From Flammeovirgaceae bacterium (GTDB taxonomy: Bacteria; Bacteroidota; Bacteroidia; Cytophagales; Cyclobacteriaceae): a stretch of DNA of 64,000 bases. A program made the translations under genes and the position numbers. The notes beneath the pieces were generated by a model, which ran no database searches, was not told the DNA's origin, and saw only the letters and a list, made by a program, of their open reading frames with translations. Below, piece after piece: positions 1-8,378 of the stretch. The DNA lies in NCBI GenBank assembly GCA_020635915.1, contig JACJYU010000001.1, positions 2,332,501-2,396,500 of the forward strand, in the 5' to 3' direction. Numbering within the stretch: the first letter of the stretch is position 1; each line of letters opens with the position of its first letter.

Positions 1-1
1 G

Positions 2-1186
2 GGCAGTTCAAATGTGGCCGTGGGCTCTTTGGCCCTTACCAGCAATACGTCAGGAGGTGTTAATACTGCCATCGGAAAGAATGCATTGCAACAAAATACG
101 ACCGGCTCAAATAACACTGGGGTTGGGACGCAAAGCATGTCCGGAAATACCGATGGGTCCAATAATGTGGCTATTGGGTTCAATGCCCTGGGCTCCAATG
201 TGGCGGGATCAGGTTCTGTGGCAATCGGGCTTGGGTCAATGCAATTTGCAAATAATTCCTCGGCCCCATTTATCACCTATAACACCGCTGTTGGTTTTGA
301 GGCTTTGATGGGTTCTGTGACTCCTTCAGCTAATACCGGCAATGAGAATACAGCTGTTGGCTACCAGGCACTTCGAAACAATACAAGCGGGATCATAAAT
401 ACAGCTGGCGGTTCAAGTGCACTTTTATCAAATACAACAGGTGTCGGAAACACTGCTAATGGAGCCAATACCCTTAAAAACAACACTATCGGGAATGCTA
501 ACACGGCTGGCGGTTCAAGTTCGCTTCTGGCCAATACATCAGGTTCTTATAACACAGCTACCGGCACGGGAGCCTTGCAGGGTAACACCACTGGCAGTCA
601 AAATACTGCAATTGGCGGTTTTGGATTGGACGCTAACACAACAGGAAGCAACAACACTAGCCTAGGCTATGATGCTGATGTAAGCACAAGTAACTTAACT
701 AATGCTACGGCAATCGGAAGTGGTGCCATCGTCAATGCCAGCAACAAAGTCCGAATTGGAAACAATTCGGTAACGGTCATTGAGTTCCCGGTCCCATACA
801 CTGTTTCATCAGACAGGCGCCTCAAAGAAAACATTTCGAGGTCAGGGCTTGGCCTTGACTTTGTCCTTAAACTGAATCCTGTGCAATACAATATGAAAAA
901 TGGTAATGGCAAAACAGACTATGGATTTATTGCACAAGAATTGGTGGAGTTGCTGGGAAATGAAAATGTAAACATGGTGAACAAGGATGGTGAATACTAT
1001 ACCGTGCGTTACAATGATTTGATTGCTCCTCTTGTAAAGGCTATACAGGAACAGCAGGCAATAATCAATACACTCAAGTCTGAACTGCAAGAGGAAAAAT
1101 ATCGAAATGGCCAACTCAAATCCAGCTATGAAAGCAGGTTGGAAAGAATAGAGGCACTGATGGGCACAAAGGCAAAAAAGGATTAG
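2..1186 (+). CDS. Tail-fibre-like surface protein with S74 chaperone domain (5' partial)
   Basis: The reading frame is open to the window start, so the N-terminus is missing. About 260 visible residues are low-complexity Asn/Thr/Gly/Ala repeats of the NTAxGxxAL type, as in YadA-like trimeric head domains, which suggests a beta-roll stalk. From about position 807 the sequence SSDRRLKENI and the following GFIAQELVELL match the peptidase S74 intramolecular chaperone domain, which trimerises and autocleaves phage tail spikes and related bacterial surface proteins. The last 45 residues look like a coiled coil. A lipoprotein gene follows 10 bp downstream. The family assignment is secure; adhesion or surface display as the role is inferred. 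Confidence 0.85.
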   Translation, partial: GSSNVAVGSLALTSNTSGGVNTAIGKNALQQNTTGSNNTGVGTQSMSGNTDGSNNVAIGFNALGSNVAGSGSVAIGLGSMQFANNSSAPFITYNTAVGFEALMGSVTPSANTGNENTAVGYQALRNNTSGIINTAGGSSALLSNTTGVGNTANGANTLKNNTIGNANTAGGSSSLLANTSGSYNTATGTGALQGNTTGSQNTAIGGFGLDANTTGSNNTSLGYDADVSTSNLTNATAIGSGAIVNASNKVRIGNNSVTVIEFPVPYTVSSDRRLKENISRSGLGLDFVLKLNPVQYNMKNGNGKTDYGFIAQELVELLGNENVNMVNKDGEYYTVRYNDLIAPLVKAIQEQQAIINTLKSELQEEKYRNGQLKSSYESRLERIEALMGTKAKKD

Positions 1187-1196
1187 ACTGTACCTA

Positions 1197-1658
1197 ATGG
1201 ATATGTTTAGTAAAGATAGTTCAGCCATCAGGGCCTTCAATATTGTCCTTTTGGCCCTACTGATGGTGGCAGGCTGCAAAAAAGAGGCAGCGCTAACCCC
1301 TCAGCAGGAGGTAGGCGCTATGCTTGCATCGGCCGAGGTTTGGGAAAACCCGGTGGTATTTGTGGATGGTGCCGATCAAAGTGAAGTGTATAAGGATTTT
1401 AATATTTCCTTTGGCAATGGCACCTATAAAACTACTTCCGGGGCACCTATTTGGAACCCATCCGGGACATGGACATTTGTAAATGAGGAAGCTACCCTAA
1501 TGCTATTTGACGGGGCAACCCAAGTGGACATTAAATCCATCAGTGAGGAAATTTTGGAATTATCATTGCTTTGGGAAGAAAATACATTTGAGCCGGGGAG
1601 GAATCGCTCGGTGAAGGGACGGCACGTGTTTAAACTGATAAGGAAGAAAAAAAAGTAG
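1197..1658 (+). CDS. Lipoprotein, paralogue of the one at 7689-8147
   Basis: A 153-residue protein with an N-terminal hydrophobic segment and a good lipobox (LMVAGC, Cys27), so it is probably anchored in a membrane facing the periplasm or outside. The mature part resembles the protein at 7689-8147: both begin LTxQE after the lipobox, contain SGTW followed by an aromatic segment, and end in a basic GRHxFK tail. The fold looks like a small beta-rich, lipocalin-like domain, but I recognise no function. It sits 10 bp after the S74 surface protein, so the two are probably co-transcribed. An in-frame ATG at 1203 is an alternative start. Confidence 0.75.
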   Translation: MDMFSKDSSAIRAFNIVLLALLMVAGCKKEAALTPQQEVGAMLASAEVWENPVVFVDGADQSEVYKDFNISFGNGTYKTTSGAPIWNPSGTWTFVNEEATLMLFDGATQVDIKSISEEILELSLLWEENTFEPGRNRSVKGRHVFKLIRKKKK

Positions 1659-1781
1659 CCCACCAAATGCGGGCAGCCGTCCACGGAATGGATTTTTCCT
1701 AAGCAACCCCTATCGGCTTCCCTGGGCCATTTAGGCCTTTCCGGTTTCCTGATTAAACCCTAAATTTGGTTTCGGGTTTTC

Positions 1782-2840
1782 GTGAGGAAGGGTTTTTGCA
1801 ACGCCATTCAGAAAATGGGAAATCAGGGTTTTCCGCCAGCCGGCCTTCGGCCTACACCCCACTGTGCGCACACTTTGCCTGTCAGGGCTTTAGTGGTGGC
1901 CGTGCTGTGCCTGGCATGGGCAACGGCACATGCCCAACTTCACAAGAGGGATAGCCTCTTTGCCGCCTTGAAGGAGGCCGGGACAACCGGTGGGAAGATC
2001 GAAACCCTCACCGCTATTTCGCAATGGAACATAAGGGTGGATTTTAGGGACGCAGTGTCCTACGCCAAGCAGGCCATGGCCATAGCGGACACGACCACCA
2101 ACTTGCCTGCCAAAGCAGTGGCATTCACCAATAGGGCACTGGTCTATTGGTACAATGGGGAGTATGGCAATTCCATCGACCTGAACAAAGCCGCCATTGC
2201 GATAAGGAAAAACATGGGGGACTTCCGTGGGACGGCAGACAACTATCAAAAGATAGCCATGAATTATTATTACATGGCGGATTATGAGCGGGCTATTGAG
2301 TACTTTCAGCTTTCCCTGGCAGCGCTGGAAAAATTCAACGCCCCGCGCCAATTGGCCTCTACCCTCAACCAAATAGCGCTGGTCTATAATAAGATGGGAA
2401 AATACGATATGGCGGCAGCGTTTTTGTACGAATTTTCCAAGGAACGGATGAGGTTTAAAGGGTACCAGGGCAGGACCTATAATTTACTGGAATCAACCCC
2501 ATTTTTCAGGTCCCGGGAATATTTTCAGATTGAGCTGGACCTTCAGTTGAAAGCCCTTAATGAACTGGAGCGGAAGGGAAGTGACATCGATATTTTGTTT
2601 ACATGCCTCAACATTGCGGATTCGTACCGGGAGCTGGGCAAGAAGGCCTTGGTGCTCAGCTACCTGAAGAAAGCCGATACCTATTACCAAAAAGTAAATT
2701 GGATGACCAACCACTATGGGCTGGGAAATGCCTATTTGAGTTTGGGCCAGGTGGATTCGGCTATTGAGGAGTTTCGTTCCGGAATCGAAACAGCCCAGGC
2801 AAATTACTGCACCAATGCTTTCTTCTTAGCGAGACGTTGA
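1782..2840 (+). CDS. Exported TPR protein, probably truncated at the C-terminus
   Basis: The 352-residue frame carries a signal-like hydrophobic stretch (VRALVVAVLCLAWATAHAQ) and then tandem tetratricopeptide repeats (for example NYYYMADYERAIEYFQ and ALVYNKMGKYDMAAAF). Bacteroidota proteins of this kind usually continue into a membrane segment with a histidine-kinase or LuxR output domain. Here the frame stops in the middle of a repeat after an uncharacteristic tail (NAFFLARR), just before an inverted ATPase gene, so the 3' part seems lost. The start may instead be the ATG at 1815. A sensor or scaffold role is inferred from the family only. Confidence 0.6.
   Translation: MRKGFCNAIQKMGNQGFPPAGLRPTPHCAHTLPVRALVVAVLCLAWATAHAQLHKRDSLFAALKEAGTTGGKIETLTAISQWNIRVDFRDAVSYAKQAMAIADTTTNLPAKAVAFTNRALVYWYNGEYGNSIDLNKAAIAIRKNMGDFRGTADNYQKIAMNYYYMADYERAIEYFQLSLAALEKFNAPRQLASTLNQIALVYNKMGKYDMAAAFLYEFSKERMRFKGYQGRTYNLLESTPFFRSREYFQIELDLQLKALNELERKGSDIDILFTCLNIADSYRELGKKALVLSYLKKADTYYQKVNWMTNHYGLGNAYLSLGQVDSAIEEFRSGIETAQANYCTNAFFLARR
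2794..2810 (+). repeat. 17-nt direct repeat, left copy, at the rearrangement boundary
   Basis: The sequence CCCAGGCAAATTACTGC near the end of the truncated TPR frame recurs with one mismatch at 4276-4292, on the other side of the ATPase gene. Both copies are read in the same phase (QANYC and QANHC). It may mark the junction of an insertion or a duplicated end. Confidence 0.4.
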
Positions 2841-2920
2841 GCACCTGTGGCAATTCATACCTACCTGTAACTTTATAAGAATGATGTTCGATTTGATCCT
2901 AAACTCATACGATAGTTTTT

Positions 2921-4075
2921 TTAAAAGACGTTATTCAAGTCTCTCCAACCTACAAACTTTCCCATTGACGTATTTAGGTTCTGATCTCCACCATATACGA
3001 TATAGCATTGTTCTGATGGCGTACCAGATAATTTTTGCCAATACTTCAGATTTTCAAAAAAGCTGCTACTCCAGGTTTTTCCAGATTTAATCTCTATCGC
3101 TGACATGTTGTCGCCTCGGTCTATCAACAAGTCAATTTCCTTTCTGTCTTTGCTTTGCCAAAAACTGATATTAGGATTTTTTCCCTGGTTGGTGCGGTGC
3201 TTGACGAACTCGTTTACCACATAGTTTTCGAACAAGCCGCCTTTCAGAAAGTGACTGTTCAATTGCTCTTTCTTCTCAATGCCAAGCAGTGAACAAGCTA
3301 CTCCGGTGTCGTAGAAATACATTTTCGGAGATTTGATCAGCCGTTTGTTAAAATTCCTGTGGTGCGGTTCCATAAAAAAAATAATGTAACTGGCCGATAG
3401 TACGGAAAGCCATGCCTTGGCGGTGTTCGGACTTATGCCGACATCGTGGGCCAGGCCTTGCACATTGAGCACTTGTCCGATTCTTCCGGCACAGAGTTTC
3501 AGGAAGCTGGAGAAGCTATTCAGGTTTTCAATATTCTTGATTTGCCTGACGTCCCTTTCAATGTATGTATTTATGTAGGATGGAAAAAAGTCTGTAGGGC
3601 TGATTTGCCTGTCGTAAAGTGGGGGGTATCCACCTTGGTACACCATCGTTTCCCAGTCATCAGCTGTATATGGGGTCCCCTTCAGTTCTTCAAAGGAAAA
3701 GGGAAGAAGTTTTAGGATGGAGGTTCGCCCAGCAAGGCTTTGTGTAATTTTCTCAGAGAGCAGAAAATTCTGCGAGCCAGAGAGAACAAAGTGTATCTTG
3801 TTTTTATCCACGATACCTTGAATGTAGGAGAACAATACTGGGGCTACCTGAACTTCATCGAAGATTCCGCCATGTGGAAAATTGCTTAGAAAGCCGCGTG
3901 GGTCATCGATGGCAAGGGCTCTGGCGTCAGGGTCTTCGAGTGTAGCATATGGCAGATCCGTATAAATAGCCCGTAATAGTGTGGTTTTCCCCGACTGCCG
4001 AGGCCCCGTAAGCATAAGGACTGGAAATTGATTCCTTAGCTGCTTTATTTTTGTTGACAGAATCCTTGGGATCAT
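2921..4075 (-). CDS. AAA-family ATPase with DUF4143 domain
   Basis: A 384-residue protein of the COG1373 type. The Walker A motif GPRQSGKTT lies at residues 24-32, Walker B with IFDE at 71-74, and the sensor-like LSGSQNFLL at about 99-107. The C-terminal half is DUF4143, ending in an E-x-D...E-I-K arrangement (KEIDLLIDRG, AIEIKSG) that recalls PD-(D/E)XK nucleases. These proteins are common, often horizontally acquired, and of poorly known function. The gene runs opposite to its neighbours, is more AT-rich, and lies between a 3'-truncated and a 5'-truncated gene, so it probably arrived by insertion. The length is normal for the family. Confidence 0.85.
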   Translation of the reverse strand: MIPRILSTKIKQLRNQFPVLMLTGPRQSGKTTLLRAIYTDLPYATLEDPDARALAIDDPRGFLSNFPHGGIFDEVQVAPVLFSYIQGIVDKNKIHFVLSGSQNFLLSEKITQSLAGRTSILKLLPFSFEELKGTPYTADDWETMVYQGGYPPLYDRQISPTDFFPSYINTYIERDVRQIKNIENLNSFSSFLKLCAGRIGQVLNVQGLAHDVGISPNTAKAWLSVLSASYIIFFMEPHHRNFNKRLIKSPKMYFYDTGVACSLLGIEKKEQLNSHFLKGGLFENYVVNEFVKHRTNQGKNPNISFWQSKDRKEIDLLIDRGDNMSAIEIKSGKTWSSSFFENLKYWQKLSGTPSEQCYIVYGGDQNLNTSMGKFVGWRDLNNVF

Positions 4076-4275
4076 GCATAAAAATACGCTTTATTAGACA
4101 ATAATGCAATACAAATGCATATTTGTCCATAAAATCATTGAATCTGGGCTTTTTTAATCGTATAGGCGAGGCCTGCCATATCTCTAAATAAATAGAGGAG
4201 CCAAGGCCTGCCAGACTCTTGTCAATGGAATTTTAAAGCTGGAGTTACGCAGACTTTGCTCACCAGGACACACAA

Positions 4276-4292
4276 CCCAGGCAAATCACTGC
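4276..4292 (+). repeat. 17-nt direct repeat, right copy
   Basis: CCCAGGCAAATCACTGC matches 2794-2810 at 16 of 17 positions. It lies between the start of the ATPase gene and the first recognisable delta-60 repeat of the next gene, in a 244-bp AT-rich stretch (4076-4319) that otherwise holds no gene I can support. Confidence 0.4.
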
Positions 4293-4319
4293 CGCGATTT
4301 CTTTTTTTTTCGCCAATCT

Positions 4320-7300
4320 TTGGGCTGCCAGCGGCAACTCGAAGCTGCCCGGCACATCTTGTCTGGTAATGTTGGATTTCTTTGCGCCAAGTTTCAGCAA
4401 AGCGCTATAAGCGCCATCATACAAAGCTTCCGTGATCTACTCGTTCCACTCGGCTACTTAAATGCCGTGGTTGCCCAATCGGATGGAAAATTGATAGCAG
4501 CCGGTGCTTTCACGGTGTTCAATGGGTCTCCAATAAACCACATTGCCCGTCTGAATACTGATGGAAGTTTGGATGCTTCTTTTAATCCCGGCTCTGGATT
4601 TAATTCCTGGACCACCTCGGGCGCGATCCAACCCGATGGGAAGATTGTAATAGGTGGAAGCTTTACGACTTTCAACGGGAATGCTGCCAACCGGATTGTC
4701 AGGCTTGCCCCGGATGGAACAATCGATAATAGTTTCAATTCACAGATAGGTGCCAATAGCACAATAAACTCAGTGGCCATTCAGGGGGACGGGAAAATCC
4801 TGATTGCAGGAAACTTTACCAGTTATGAGGGAACAAACATAAACCGGATTGCCAGGCTAAATAGTGATGGAGGCCTGGATGGAACCTTTTACCCCGGCAC
4901 GGGCGCGACTGGAGAGGTTAGGTCTGTGGTTGTACAGGCTGATGGCAAGATTGTACTGGGAGGGTATTTTTATGCATTCAATGGCACAGGCCAAAATTAT
5001 ATTGTAAGGCTTAATGATGATGGCAGTGTTGACAATACGTTTAATACGGGTGCACTGGGAGGGGTAGAGGTAGTGGGCGTCCGGTCGGATGGAAAAATAA
5101 TTGTGGGCGGCCAAGGCCTATTCATTCGTCTGAACCCTGATGGGTCACCTGACAACTCCCTTAGTGTGGGCACCGGCCCGGATGGCAAAATATTGGCAAC
5201 GGCTTTCCAACCTGATGGGAAAATCTTTATAGGGGGGGAGTTTGTATCTTACAACGGTATTGGCAGGAACCGCGTGGCAAGGATCCTTAGCGACCCACCT
5301 GATGTGGACGGTGATGGTGTGGGCGATGCCGTTGACAACTGTCCTCTTGTTGCCAATGCGGGCCAGGTGGACACCGATGGTGATGGCTTGGGCGATGCAT
5401 GTGATGATGACGATGACAATGATGGTTGCCCGGATGTGGTTGACCCTAACCCGCTGGTGGCAGATATTGATACCGATTCGGATGGTATCGGTGATGCCTG
5501 CGACATATGTTTCGGCAACGATGGATCAGGCGATGCGGATGGCGATGGCTATTGTGCTGATGTGGACTGCGATGATGGGGATGCAGCTTTCAACCCGGGG
5601 GCCACAGACGTGGCAGGCAGCGGAGTGGACCTGAATTGCGATGGCCAGTACTTGTGGTATGTGGACAGCGATGGCGATGGCTTCGGGTCAACCGCCACGG
5701 TTTTATCTGCCAATACAAGTCCGGGCATAGGGGAGTCTGCCACCAATGACGACTGCGATGACGGGGATGCAGCTTTCAACCCGGGGGCCACGGACGTGGC
5801 AGGCAGCGGTGTGGACCTGAATTGCGATGGCCAGTACCTGTGGTATGTGGACAGCGATGGGGATAGTTATGGTTCCACCGCCACGGTTTTATCTGCCAAT
5901 ACAAGCCCTGGCACAGGCGAGTCTGCCACCAATGACGACTGCGATGATGGGGATGCAGCCTTCAATCCGGGCGCCACAGACGTGGCAGGCAGCGGTGTGG
6001 ACCTGAACTGCGATGGCCAGTACTTGTGGTATGTGGACAGCGATGGCGATGGCTTCGGGTCAACCGCCACGGTTTTATCTGCCAATACAAGTCCAGGTGC
6101 AGGGGAGTCGGCCACCAATGACGACTGCGATGATGGGGATGCAGCTTTCAACCCGGGGGCAACGGACGTGGCAGGCAGCGGTGTGGACCTAAACTGCGAT
6201 GGCCAGTACTTGTGGTATGTGGACAGCGATGGCGATACCTACGGGTCAACCACAACAGTTTTATCTGCCAATACAAGTCCAGGCACAGGCGAGTCTGCTA
6301 CCAATGACGACTGCGATGATGGGGATGCAGCTTTCAACCCGGGGGCCACGGACGTGGCAGGCAGCGGTGTGGACCTGAATTGCGATGGCCAGTACCTGTG
6401 GTATGTGGACAGCGATGGCGATACCTACGGGTCAACCACAACAGTTTTATCTGCCAATACAAGTCCAGGCACAGGGGAGTCGGCCACCAATGACGACTGC
6501 GATGATGGGGATGCAGCTTTCAACCCGGGGGCAACGGACGTGGCAGGCAGCGGAGTGGACCTAAATTGCGATGGCCAGTACCTGTGGTATGTGGACAGCG
6601 ATGGCGATGGCTTCGGGTCAACCGCCACGGTTTCGTCAGGCAATACAAGTCCAGGCACAGGCGAGTCTGCTACCAATGACGACTGCGATGATGGGGATGC
6701 AGCTTTCAACCCGGGGGCCACGGACGTGGCAGGCAGCGGTGTGGACCTGAATTGCGATGGCCAGTACCTGTGGTATGTGGACAGCGATGGGGATACCTAC
6801 GGGTCAACCGCTACGGTTTCGTCAGGCAATACAAGTCCTGGAACAGGCGAGTCGGCCAATGATACTGATTGTGACGATAACGACAGGGATGTGTATCCAG
6901 GGGCACCAACACTTCCAGACGGTAAGGACAATGACTGTGATGGCACGGTGGACAAAGCAGGCCAGGTAATCAGTTTTGCGGAACTCCCTGACCGGATACT
7001 TGGTGATGGCCCTTTTGCCCTTACGGCTACATCCACCTCTGGCCTTGAAGTAGTGTTCTCATCGGCTTCGGGCAAAGTTCAAATCAATTCCAACCAGGTC
7101 ACTATGGTCAGTGCGGGCAGGGCCAACATTTTGGCCAACCAACCGGGCAATGAGGGCTATAGCCCTGCTGGTGAGGTATCCCAAAGTTTTTGCATCAACC
7201 CGGCCAAACCAAAAATATCCATTAGCGGCCGCAATACCATGTCCCCGACACTTACTTCAAGCAGTGACGAAGGGAATCAATGGTATTTTAATGGAAGTGC

Positions 7301-7685
7301 CCTTGATGGGGAAACCAACCCCTCGTTGGACATTACCCACCAGGGGATATATGCGGTGAGGGTGAGTGCGGACGATTGTGTAAGTGAACTATCGGATGCC
7401 AAGGTGTTTATCATTACCGGTGATACTGACGCCAGGCAGGACGAAGCGCTGCTGGTGTACCCCAATCCTGTTCACGACCGCTTATTTGTAAGCCTTCAGG
7501 GGTTTTCCAATACAGGCACGCTTCAAATGGGCATATATGATTTTAGTGGCAGGTTAATACTAAACAAGCAGGTTCTCCCCGGTGATGTGGAGGAAGTGGA
7601 TGTAAGGGGGTATGCTGCAGGCAAATACCTTTTGAGGGTGGCACAGGACAGGAATATCGTGAACCGTCATTTTATTAAAAAATAG
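4320..7685 (+). CDS. Delta-60 / MopE-repeat secreted protein with T9SS type A tail; N-terminus abnormal
   Basis: Order of parts: about 45 residues of unremarkable sequence with no signal peptide; six delta-60 (WD-like) repeats of the DGKIxIGGxF type; a calcium-binding thrombospondin type 3 segment (DxDGDGxxDxxD); seven 62-residue MopE-type repeats, each with DCDDGDAAFNPG and LNCDG, plus a degenerate eighth; an Ig-like linker; and a C-terminal Por sorting domain (VYPNPVHDRL ... GKYLLRV). The sorting tail requires Sec export, yet the start is a TTG with no leader, so the original 5' end was probably lost in the rearrangement just upstream. The protein may be unexpressed or start elsewhere. The domain calls are firm; the start is not. 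Confidence 0.75.
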   Translation: MGCQRQLEAARHILSGNVGFLCAKFQQSAISAIIQSFRDLLVPLGYLNAVVAQSDGKLIAAGAFTVFNGSPINHIARLNTDGSLDASFNPGSGFNSWTTSGAIQPDGKIVIGGSFTTFNGNAANRIVRLAPDGTIDNSFNSQIGANSTINSVAIQGDGKILIAGNFTSYEGTNINRIARLNSDGGLDGTFYPGTGATGEVRSVVVQADGKIVLGGYFYAFNGTGQNYIVRLNDDGSVDNTFNTGALGGVEVVGVRSDGKIIVGGQGLFIRLNPDGSPDNSLSVGTGPDGKILATAFQPDGKIFIGGEFVSYNGIGRNRVARILSDPPDVDGDGVGDAVDNCPLVANAGQVDTDGDGLGDACDDDDDNDGCPDVVDPNPLVADIDTDSDGIGDACDICFGNDGSGDADGDGYCADVDCDDGDAAFNPGATDVAGSGVDLNCDGQYLWYVDSDGDGFGSTATVLSANTSPGIGESATNDDCDDGDAAFNPGATDVAGSGVDLNCDGQYLWYVDSDGDSYGSTATVLSANTSPGTGESATNDDCDDGDAAFNPGATDVAGSGVDLNCDGQYLWYVDSDGDGFGSTATVLSANTSPGAGESATNDDCDDGDAAFNPGATDVAGSGVDLNCDGQYLWYVDSDGDTYGSTTTVLSANTSPGTGESATNDDCDDGDAAFNPGATDVAGSGVDLNCDGQYLWYVDSDGDTYGSTTTVLSANTSPGTGESATNDDCDDGDAAFNPGATDVAGSGVDLNCDGQYLWYVDSDGDGFGSTATVSSGNTSPGTGESATNDDCDDGDAAFNPGATDVAGSGVDLNCDGQYLWYVDSDGDTYGSTATVSSGNTSPGTGESANDTDCDDNDRDVYPGAPTLPDGKDNDCDGTVDKAGQVISFAELPDRILGDGPFALTATSTSGLEVVFSSASGKVQINSNQVTMVSAGRANILANQPGNEGYSPAGEVSQSFCINPAKPKISISGRNTMSPTLTSSSDEGNQWYFNGSALDGETNPSLDITHQGIYAVRVSADDCVSELSDAKVFIITGDTDARQDEALLVYPNPVHDRLFVSLQGFSNTGTLQMGIYDFSGRLILNKQVLPGDVEEVDVRGYAAGKYLLRVAQDRNIVNRHFIKK
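5565..6866 (+). repeat. Seven tandem 186-bp coding repeats
   Basis: Units begin at 5565, 5751, 5937, 6123, 6309, 6495 and 6681, each 186 bp (62 codons), in frame. The DNA is nearly identical between units; variation is concentrated in the residues after YVDSDGD (GFGS, SYGS or TYGS) and in the choice of VLSAN or VSSGN. This suggests recent unequal crossing-over or gene conversion. Each unit encodes one acidic Cys-containing metal-binding-like module. A divergent eighth unit begins at 6867. Confidence 0.95.
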
Positions 7686-7688
7686 AAT

Positions 7689-8147
7689 ATGACAAACCTG
7701 AAAATAAAGAAACGTTTATCTTATGCGTTGCTCATGGCCCTAACCATGCTCTGGCCTTCATGCAAAAGCGAAACCGAATTGACACAACAGGAGTTGGTCA
7801 CGGCCCAGCTAGTGGCCGATGGGGATTCCTGGGAAGCTGGCAGCGTCACCATTGACGAGGTGGACGAGAGCGGCTTGTTTGATCATTTTTCCATCAAATT
7901 CACAGAGCAGGAATTTACCACTGAAAATGGTGGTGTGGTGTGGCCTTCGTCTGGAACGTGGTCATTCACTTCCCCGGAAGCGGCTTCCTTTAAAAGGGGC
8001 GATGGAATAGAGGTTTTGATTGAAAGCATTGGCAAAGACGAGTTGGGCCTTTCGCATGAATGGGACCAAACAACCTTGGACGTGGAAGGTGGCAAAGTAG
8101 TGTCGCGGAAGGGGAGGCACCGGTTTAAATTCAGGAGGAGGAAATAG
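7689..8147 (+). CDS. Lipoprotein, paralogue of the one at 1197-1658
   Basis: A 152-residue protein with a hydrophobic N-terminus and a candidate lipidation Cys at residue 25 (LWPSC, a weak lipobox). It shares the layout of the lipoprotein at 1197-1658: LTQQE near the N-terminus, SGTWSF in the middle, a LGLSHEWD segment and a basic GRHRFKFRRR tail. It starts 3 bp after the delta-60/MopE gene and is almost certainly co-transcribed with it. Both paralogues follow a large repetitive surface protein, which suggests a partner role, but the function is unknown. Confidence 0.75.
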   Translation: MTNLKIKKRLSYALLMALTMLWPSCKSETELTQQELVTAQLVADGDSWEAGSVTIDEVDESGLFDHFSIKFTEQEFTTENGGVVWPSSGTWSFTSPEAASFKRGDGIEVLIESIGKDELGLSHEWDQTTLDVEGGKVVSRKGRHRFKFRRRK

Positions 8148-8160
8148 GTTGGGCAATCAA

Positions 8161-8367
8161 ATGAAAATCATCGTCACTTCACGGGAACTCCAGGTGCTCA
8201 AACTGGCTTCCGAAGGCAAATCACCGGATGTGATCGCCAGCGAAATAAACGTGCGGAAGGCAGAGGTGGAAAAGGGCATGAAAAGCGTGTGCCTGAAACT
8301 GTCCACCAAAAACCCCCTGGATGCCATGCAAAAACTATTGAAAAATGACTTTGAGGTGATCGATTAG
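8161..8367 (+). CDS. Stand-alone LuxR-type helix-turn-helix protein
   Basis: About 68 residues made almost entirely of a GerE/LuxR DNA-binding domain (TSRELQVLKLASEGKS, then a VIASEINVRKAEVEKG helix pair and a C-terminal KNPLDAMQKLL). There is no receiver or sensor domain. The ATG at 8161 gives a compact domain; a TTG at 8149 lies closer to a purine-rich AGGAGGAGG stretch and is an alternative. It follows the lipoprotein gene by 13 bp. This HTH is the usual output domain of Bacteroidota TPR regulators such as the truncated one at 1782, but nothing proves a link. Confidence 0.6.
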   Translation: MKIIVTSRELQVLKLASEGKSPDVIASEINVRKAEVEKGMKSVCLKLSTKNPLDAMQKLLKNDFEVID

Positions 8368-8378
8368 CGTCAATGGCC

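Noticed and set aside
5565..6866. Regular spaced repeats that might suggest a CRISPR array
   Set aside because: Units are 186 bp, in frame, and encode protein repeats; there are no spacers and no cas genes.
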